Assembly: GCA_002293265.1 (NCBI GenBank)
Contig: DBCW01000026.1
Span: 32,616-44,058 of the forward strand
Source of the DNA: Eggerthellales bacterium UBA948
Lineage (GTDB): Bacteria > Actinomycetota > Coriobacteriia > Coriobacteriales > UBA8131
Direction: 5' to 3'
Length of the DNA stretch: 11,443 bases
Below are positions 7,266 to 11,443 of the stretch, piece after piece (positions within the stretch are counted from its first letter, which is position 1; each line of letters starts with the position of its first letter). The position numbers were made by a program, and so were the translations under genes. Under the pieces are notes generated by a model that saw nothing but the letters and a program-made list of their open reading frames with translations, was not told the origin of the DNA and did no database searches.

Positions 7266-7412
7266 GTTCATCGAATGCGAGGTGTCAGATTTTGACTATA
7301 TGATTTTCTATTTATTCGTGTCATTCTTCATAAAATTATTTTAGCAATTCAGTGATTTTTTACTCAATTTGTTGTAGATAGTATTAACAATAAGTACTGC
7401 ACAGAGCCTTAC
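7266..7412. other. AT-rich intergenic DNA without visible genes
   Basis: No coding frame with recognisable product, no tRNA-like fold and no further clear repeat was seen here. It is noticeably AT-rich compared with the housekeeping genes to the left, consistent with an accessory boundary. Confidence 0.6.
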
Positions 7413-7440
7413 TTGCATGCGAATACTTTGTTATTATATG
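7413..7440 (+). promoter_or_regulatory. Possible promoter just before the 128-bp palindrome
   Basis: TTGCAT (7413-7418) and TATATG (7435-7440) are spaced by 16 bp, each with four of six consensus bases. A start about seven bases later would fall at or near 7446, almost exactly at the left end of the palindrome (7444), which would make the palindrome the 5' end of a transcript. The elements are weak and the region is AT-rich. Confidence 0.3.
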
Positions 7441-7443
7441 AAA

Positions 7444-7571
7444 CGCCAAACTAAAACGAGGAAATATCCTCCCAATATGCGCAAGAAAAAACTTGCCGAA
7501 GGGCACCTGCCCGATGGATTTTTTCGATGCACTATTGGAGCGTCTCTTTATTTCCATGTTTTAGTTTGGCG
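7444..7571. repeat. 128-bp imperfect palindrome (structured RNA or MITE-like element)
   Basis: The outer arms CGCCAAACTAAAAC (7444-7457) and GTTTTAGTTTGGCG (7558-7571) are perfect reverse complements. After two mismatches GGAAATA (7460-7466) pairs with TATTTCC, and further in CTCCCAATA (7469-7477) matches TATTGGAG with one bulge, followed by TGC/GCA. Inside are two local hairpins, GCAAG-A6-CTTGC (7481-7496) and GGGC-ACCT-GCCC (7501-7512), the latter at the geometric centre, and A6 and T6 blocks on the two sides. The nested pairing over the whole length is far beyond chance. It could be a long folded RNA leader, a small RNA, or a palindromic miniature mobile element. No target duplication is seen, and the short frames across it do not look coding. 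Confidence 0.75.
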
Positions 7572-7650
7572 ACTATGGGTAGTGTGTCCTTCTTCAAGGC
7601 TAAAAGCATGAAAGTCGCCAGCTGTCCTCATTAAGACATTATTCCCATAG
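7567..7650 (+). promoter_or_regulatory. Alternative pairings in the leader of the surface-protein gene
   Basis: TGGCGACT (7567-7574) is the perfect reverse complement of AGTCGCCA (7613-7620), and CTATGGG (7573-7579) of CCCATAG (7644-7650). CCTT-CTTC-AAGG (7588-7599) can form a small hairpin in between. The first pairing reuses bases of the right arm of the 128-bp palindrome and two bases of CTATGGG, so the structures exclude one another. This is the layout of a switching leader, but each stem is short and the function is inference. Confidence 0.35.
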
Positions 7651-7705
7651 AAAATTACAGCAAGATCAGGGGGTGATTATTGTTGTTTTAGGATGGGAGT
7701 GTTTT

Positions 7706-8263
7706 ATGGAAAGTTACCAATCTGGAAAGCCCCTCTGTTTTACTATACGCAAGAAAGTTTTAGCTTTTTTTCTTGTGGTTATTTTTTCTTCAGCATTACT
7801 TGTAGTATTTCCAACAGTAGCTAATGGAGTAAATTTTTATCTACCATATGAAGCTGGAAAAACATATAAATGCACTGCAGACTACAACTGGCACGAAAAG
7901 GGCGGGCATAATTCGAAAACAAATGATTATGCTTACGATTTTGGATTACCTAACGGAACTCCGGTTCTTGCGTCTGCTCCCGGTATCGTTGCGGATTCCG
8001 GTAAGCACAGCTCTTTTGGTTACTATGTTTTAATCAAGATGCATGATGGTACGTTCATGCGCTATGCTCACTTGCAGGCTAGTGGGTATGCAAAAAAAGG
8101 AACTACTGTCAAGCAAGGAGAACCAATTGGGAAAAGCGGAAACAGTGGAGTGGGCAGCGGGTACCATCTACATATAGAAAGAGAAAGTCCACAGTGGGTT
8201 GGAAAGTACTTTACATTTGTTGAAGGAGAGCCAAAAAACAGGCGGATGGTACACCTCTCGTAA
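7706..8263 (+). CDS. Secreted M23 (LytM-type) metallopeptidase, N-terminal part of a frameshifted surface protein
   Basis: M23 peptidases cut peptide cross-links of peptidoglycan with a Zn ion. This frame gives 185 residues from the ATG at 7706, chosen because GGGAG (7695-7699) lies six bases upstream; the in-frame GTG at 7673 has no spaced ribosome binding site. Residues 1-39 form a signal peptide (RKK, then LAFFLVVIFSSALLVV, likely cleavage after TVA39). The peptidase domain spans about 60-165: His68 and Asp78 (HNSKTND...DFGLPNGTPV) match the HxxxD metal ligands, with His122 (RYAHL) and the HLH motif His154/His156 (GYHLHIE), so it looks active. The frame ends in an unnatural tail (NRRMVHLS) right after an A6 tract at 8233-8238. 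With five A's it would continue as EPKTGGWYTSRNS into the long frame downstream. Phase variation, mutation and sequence error are all possible. Confidence 0.85.
   Translation: MESYQSGKPLCFTIRKKVLAFFLVVIFSSALLVVFPTVANGVNFYLPYEAGKTYKCTADYNWHEKGGHNSKTNDYAYDFGLPNGTPVLASAPGIVADSGKHSSFGYYVLIKMHDGTFMRYAHLQASGYAKKGTTVKQGEPIGKSGNSGVGSGYHLHIERESPQWVGKYFTFVEGEPKNRRMVHLS
8233..8238 (+). other. A6 tract at the frame junction
   Basis: CCAAAAAAC at 8231-8239 is the junction between the peptidase frame and the long downstream frame. Removing one A gives Glu-Pro-Lys-Thr-Gly-Gly-Trp-Tyr and an open frame to the window edge. The sequence A-AAA-AAC also fits a -1 slippery heptamer in the reading frame, but a -1 shift leads to TAA at 8314, so only +1 (or -2) joins the two parts. 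Confidence 0.8.
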
Positions 8264-11200
8264 TTCAACTTCGATCAAGGAAGTGGCTCTCAAAACAACA
8301 GGCCAATATAAGATAACTGCAAATGGTGGTCTTAATCTGCGTTCTGCGGCACAAAAATCTTCAGCTCAACTAGCAAAGATACCTCTGAATACATCAATCA
8401 GCGTTACCGAAGTTGTAAGAGGAGACACTAACAATTCGAGTACTGGCTGGGGCAAGACGTCCTATGGAGGAAAGACTGGCTGGATAAGTCTTGACTGCGC
8501 AACGAGAACTGGTGATATTCCCAAAGCTGTGGTAACTCCCGGAGCGCCTACATCCATCGCGCTCTCCTCAACTACTCTCACCAAAGGGCAAGCGCTTGCG
8601 GTTACTTGGAGTGGTGCGAGCAACTCACCAAAAGACTATGTTGTAAATCTTGTATGCACAACTAATCCGTTAAATAACCAGTCTGCGACAACTACAACTA
8701 CTGCTGCCAGCTTTAAGTTAAATGCCGTTGGTACATACAAAGTAACCGTTGCCTCCAGAAATACATCTGCAAATCCTTCAACAAGCGCAGCTAAAGAATC
8801 GGTCGGCATTACAGTTAAAAACCCATACACCGTTACTTTTACTGATGCCGATGGCAAGGCACTTAGCGTCATTAGCAATGTTGAACACGGAAAAGGTGTC
8901 ACTGCACCAAGCGCACCAACACGCGAAGGCTACACATTTCAAGGCTGGGACAAAGCTTTTTCAAGCATTACCGGTGACACTACCATCAAAGCAACATACA
9001 AAATAAACACATACACGGTCTCTTTTGTGGATGAAGACGAAAAGCTGATTGGCTCTAGTCAGAAAGTGAACTGGTCGTCCGCAGCAACGCCGCCAACTCC
9101 CCCGCCACCTCCAACCGGTCATATATTTGCAGGTTGGAATAGTGAGGATTACAAGTCTGTCAAACAAGACCTGACAATAAAAACTGTTTACGTATGGGAG
9201 AATGCAGAACTTCCCATTATCGCCACGATAAATTCTGCTCAGCGAACCACAGATGGTGAAGGGTACAACGTATCAATAAGGCTGCTAAATTACCCGGAGA
9301 AGGCTACGAAGGCACGCGCTATTGTTACGCTTAAAACCAATGCCGATAAAATGGTTGCCTCAGAGACCGAAAGTTTTACCTTGGCAAAGAGCGCTTCTGC
9401 GACACGAGAGGTTTTTGTCTCCTATGAGCGCCCCATTGCAAGTGTCGAGGTAAATATTGTTGGTATTGCCGAGGACGATCAGACCGGAGTTCCACTTGCT
9501 GAGGCAAAGACTTTTCCGGTCGCTTTGGGTTCTAACGAGTGGAGCAGTTGGAGCACAACATATCCAACAGGCAAGGCAAATATCGAGCAACGCACAGAAT
9601 ATCGCTCTGCGAATAAAGAATACACTACCAGCACTGATGCAAGCTTATCGGGTTGGACTCAATATGGATCATCAACAAAAACATATGGCAGTTGGGGCGG
9701 TAAGCAATACACAACTGTAAAGCCCACTACCAGTGAAACGCTTCAAATAACAAATACCACAACAACTTATAATTACTTTCATTACTGCAATAAAACTGGC
9801 AGCAAGTGGGAGCAAGACTCAGTAAAAGCCGGAACAAGCAGCGTTTACCATTCATATTCAACCACTACTGCCTTACCAAAGTTTAGTATGGGTGATCGTG
9901 GAGGCAAGCAGGCTTATGGTGGAAAAAGCTCCGGTGCCAAAGCTTGCGCTTATGGATTCTATGCCTGGTTCCTTGGCAGCACAACCACAACATATGAGTA
10001 CCAAACTCGCAGCGTTACGGTTACATACAATTATTGGAAATGGTCGAACACTTGGACAGATTGGTCGCCAACGGCAATATCCAATACCAATGGAGATAAA
10101 AACATCCAAACCAGAACAACCTATCGCTATAAAGACAATTTACCGTCAACCAGTGAAGATACAACCGGATCCAAAAACACGATTTCCGGCACAGTAGATA
10201 AAAAATTCTCCGGTAAACGCGCAACACTGATGATTTACAAGGGAAAGAATACCGACCCGACAGCAAGTCAACTTGAGTACGTTGCGCAAGGCACCATAGA
10301 TTCAAGCGGAAAGTATTCATTTAGCGTATATACAAAAGAAGTACCTAGCGCAAAGAGTGGTGACTTTGTGGTCTTGCTTGGTATTGAAGGTGCAACATCG
10401 CCGATGTACGTAGACACAATGGCCGCTCCAAAAGCAAGCTATACCGTTCGCTTCCTTGACAGCAATGGCAAGGTCTTAAAAACACAGAAAGTATCGGAAG
10501 GCGCTTCTGCCTCGCTTCCCACAAGCATCCCCACTAAAGCCGGATATTCATTTGCAAACTGGAGCACCGGAATCACAAATATTCATACAGACCTTGATAT
10601 TGTTGCTCAATATAAAATCAACAGTTACACGGTTGTATTTGTTGATTGGTTGCGTAATACACTTGATCTTCGTACATTCCAACATGGCGGACAGTTATTA
10701 GTGCCTGCAGTTGCGGACAAAGAAGGTAACAAGTTTTTGGGATGGGATGCCAGGCTAAATGGCACTAAGACTGTTACAAACAATATGGTTGTTGTCGCTA
10801 AATATGAAAAGCAAAAATATCGAGTTTCTTTCCTTGATGCTAACGGTGCTGTTTTTAACATGCAAATGGTCGAATATGGCTCTAATGCAACTGTTCCGTC
10901 CGCAAAGCCAACTAAAAGTGGCATGGTGTTTGATAGTTGGGATACTTCGAAAAATGATTACAGGAACGTTCAAAGTGATGTTAATATCCCGGCAAAGTTT
11001 ATTTATCCACAAACAGTAGCTGCTCCTAAAACCAGTGTAAAAAGCGGGTCTTACACCGGTGAGCAGACAGTAGTACTAACCAGCTCTACCGTCGGAGCAA
11101 AAATCTACTACACCTTGTCCGATTCGACCACAGAGAACTTAAATAATCCGGGCAGCGCAAGCTTTATGGGAATACCATACACTGCCCCGATCTCTATTCC

Positions 11201-11443
11201 TGCATCCGCAACTTTGGCGTCCAGGGCTTTTTCGACAGGAATGAATCCAAGTGCCATTGACATATCTGAGTACACAATAAGCCCGGCAACAGTAAAAGTA
11301 AAAGTTAAAAAAGTAAGCCTGGCCACAACTCCACCCATATATCTGCAAAAAGGTAAAATTGCTACACTGCGAGCCGCAGTACAACCTTACAATGCCACCG
11401 ACAAAAAACTAACTTACAAGAGCTTGAATCCAAAAGTGGTTTC
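8238..11443 (+). CDS. Downstream part of the secreted surface protein: SH3, Ig-like, InlB B repeats, chitobiase-C-like, Big_2-like (partial)
   Basis: A frame of over 1,060 codons without a stop runs off the right edge. It has no credible start: GTG at 8283 has AAGGA only one base away, and TTG at 8220 lies inside the peptidase region, so it is most likely the continuation of the M23 gene. Order: bacterial SH3 (8301-8510, NGGLNLRSA...GKTGWI), Ig-like segment (about 8530-8820), two InlB B repeats (8823-9194), an unrecognised beta-rich segment (about 9200-9530), a Trp-rich module (9534-10145), a carbohydrate-binding-like segment (about 10150-10430), three more InlB B repeats (10437-11003), a chitobiase C-terminal-like domain (about 11020-11280, VGAKIYYTLSDST), and the start of a Big_2-like Ig domain. 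Such proteins act outside the cell, binding wall, glycans or host surfaces. The anchor would be past the window. The run of five Pro at 9099-9113 is unusual. Confidence 0.8.
8823..9194 (+). repeat. InlB B repeats 1 and 2 of the surface protein
   Basis: Repeat 1 (8823-9002) reads YTVTFTDADGK...PTREGYTFQGW...ATYK and repeat 2 (9003-9194) YTVSFVDEDEK...TGHIFAGW...KTVYV. This is the Listeria-Bacteroides repeat (Flg_new/InlB B repeat) pattern of about 60 residues: Y-x-V-x-F-x-D, then G-Y-x-F-x-G-W, then a terminal Y. Repeat 2 carries a proline-rich loop (PPTPPPPPT) where repeat 1 has SAPTREG. Confidence 0.85.
9534..10145 (+). other. Trp-rich module with duplicated WSxWSxT...RTxYR motif
   Basis: The module opens with NEWSSWSTT...QRTEYRS (from 9534) and closes with NTWTDWSPT...QTRTTYRYKD (from 10047). 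The two ends share W-(S/T)-x-W-S-x-T followed about 14 residues later by R-T-x-Y-R, which suggests duplication of one unit. Between them lie runs of Thr/Tyr, several isolated Trp (GSWGG, SKWEQ, AWF, YWKW) and two Cys (YCNKTG, KACAYGF). Similar Trp-rich modules occur in multi-domain surface proteins of Gram-positive bacteria; the ligand is unknown. The conserved aromatic positions could serve carbohydrate binding. Confidence 0.5.
10437..11003 (+). repeat. InlB B repeats 3 to 5 of the surface protein
   Basis: Three consecutive units: 10437-10616 (YTVRFLDSNGK...AGYSFANW...AQYK), 10617-10808 (YTVVFVDWLRN...EGNKFLGWD...AKYE) and 10809-11003 (YRVSFLDANGA...SGMVFDSWD...AKFI). They follow the same InlB B repeat pattern as repeats 1 and 2 but are clearly diverged from one another in DNA sequence, so they are old duplications rather than recent slippage products. 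Confidence 0.85.

Noticed and set aside
7417..7611. 64-codon plus-strand open frame across the large palindrome
   Set aside because: It lies over the inverted repeat, its composition follows the folded DNA, and it has no good ribosome binding site or recognisable motif.
7444..7650. Known riboswitch (c-di-AMP ydaO, c-di-GMP, cobalamin) or 6S RNA
   Set aside because: The conserved bases I remember for these classes are not present, and 128 bp is short for 6S RNA; an Infernal/Rfam search would settle it.
7673..7705. GTG at 7673 as the start of the M23 protein
   Set aside because: The purine run CAGGGG touches the GTG with no spacing, and the extra residues precede a normal signal peptide; ATG at 7706 has GGGAG six bases away.
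7152..7705. CRISPR array or intact insertion sequence in the gene-free stretch
   Set aside because: There are no regularly spaced direct repeats, and the inverted repeats enclose no transposase frame and show no target-site duplication.
8231..8316. Programmed -1 ribosomal frameshift at A-AAA-AAC
   Set aside because: The heptamer is in the right phase, but the -1 frame meets TAA at 8314-8316, whereas the long domain-bearing frame is the +1 frame.
8636..8902. Minus-strand frame of 88 codons opposite the Ig-like region
   Set aside because: The plus-strand frame there encodes clear domains; the reverse frame is a shadow with no known features.

Overview
The window looks like chromosomal DNA of a Gram-positive bacterium, most likely an actinobacterium of the Coriobacteriia type (an inference, not proven). 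Reasons: moderate GC by eye, a LexA operator of the CGAAC-N4-GTTYG type used by Firmicutes and Actinobacteria, an MscL with a C-terminal zinc ribbon, and a huge secreted protein built from InlB-type B repeats.

Layout. Positions 1-669 hold the 3' part of an unrecognised gene with a possible NTF2-like fold and a long acidic Glu/Gly/Ser/Thr tail. lexA (817-1464) follows behind a perfect SOS operator that overlaps its own -35 box. mscL (1590-2057) follows on the same strand behind a hairpin leader. On the minus strand, mfd (6970-3404) is followed by hflX (to 2043); hflX converges on mscL and their stop ends overlap by 15 bp. These four housekeeping genes cover DNA-damage response, osmotic safety valve, ribosome rescue and transcription-coupled repair.

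From about 7000 the character changes. A 49-codon C-terminal remnant of a PIN-domain (VapC-like) nuclease lies just upstream of mfd. About 550 bp without a gene then holds two long inverted repeats: a 21-bp-arm palindrome (7210-7265) and a 128-bp imperfect palindrome (7444-7571), with further mutually exclusive pairings downstream. This is either mobile-element debris or a structured leader RNA.

Positions 7706 to the right edge encode one very large secreted protein in two reading frames: signal peptide and M23 endopeptidase in the first, then an SH3 domain, an Ig-like segment, five InlB B repeats, a Trp-rich module, a chitobiase-C-like domain and a Big_2-like start in the second. The frames join at an A6 tract (8233-8238); losing one A would fuse them exactly. 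The gene runs off the window.

Main points for a second look: the apparent ATC start of hflX, the A6 frameshift in the surface protein, the structured region upstream of that protein, the MscL-zinc-ribbon fusion, and the PIN remnant.
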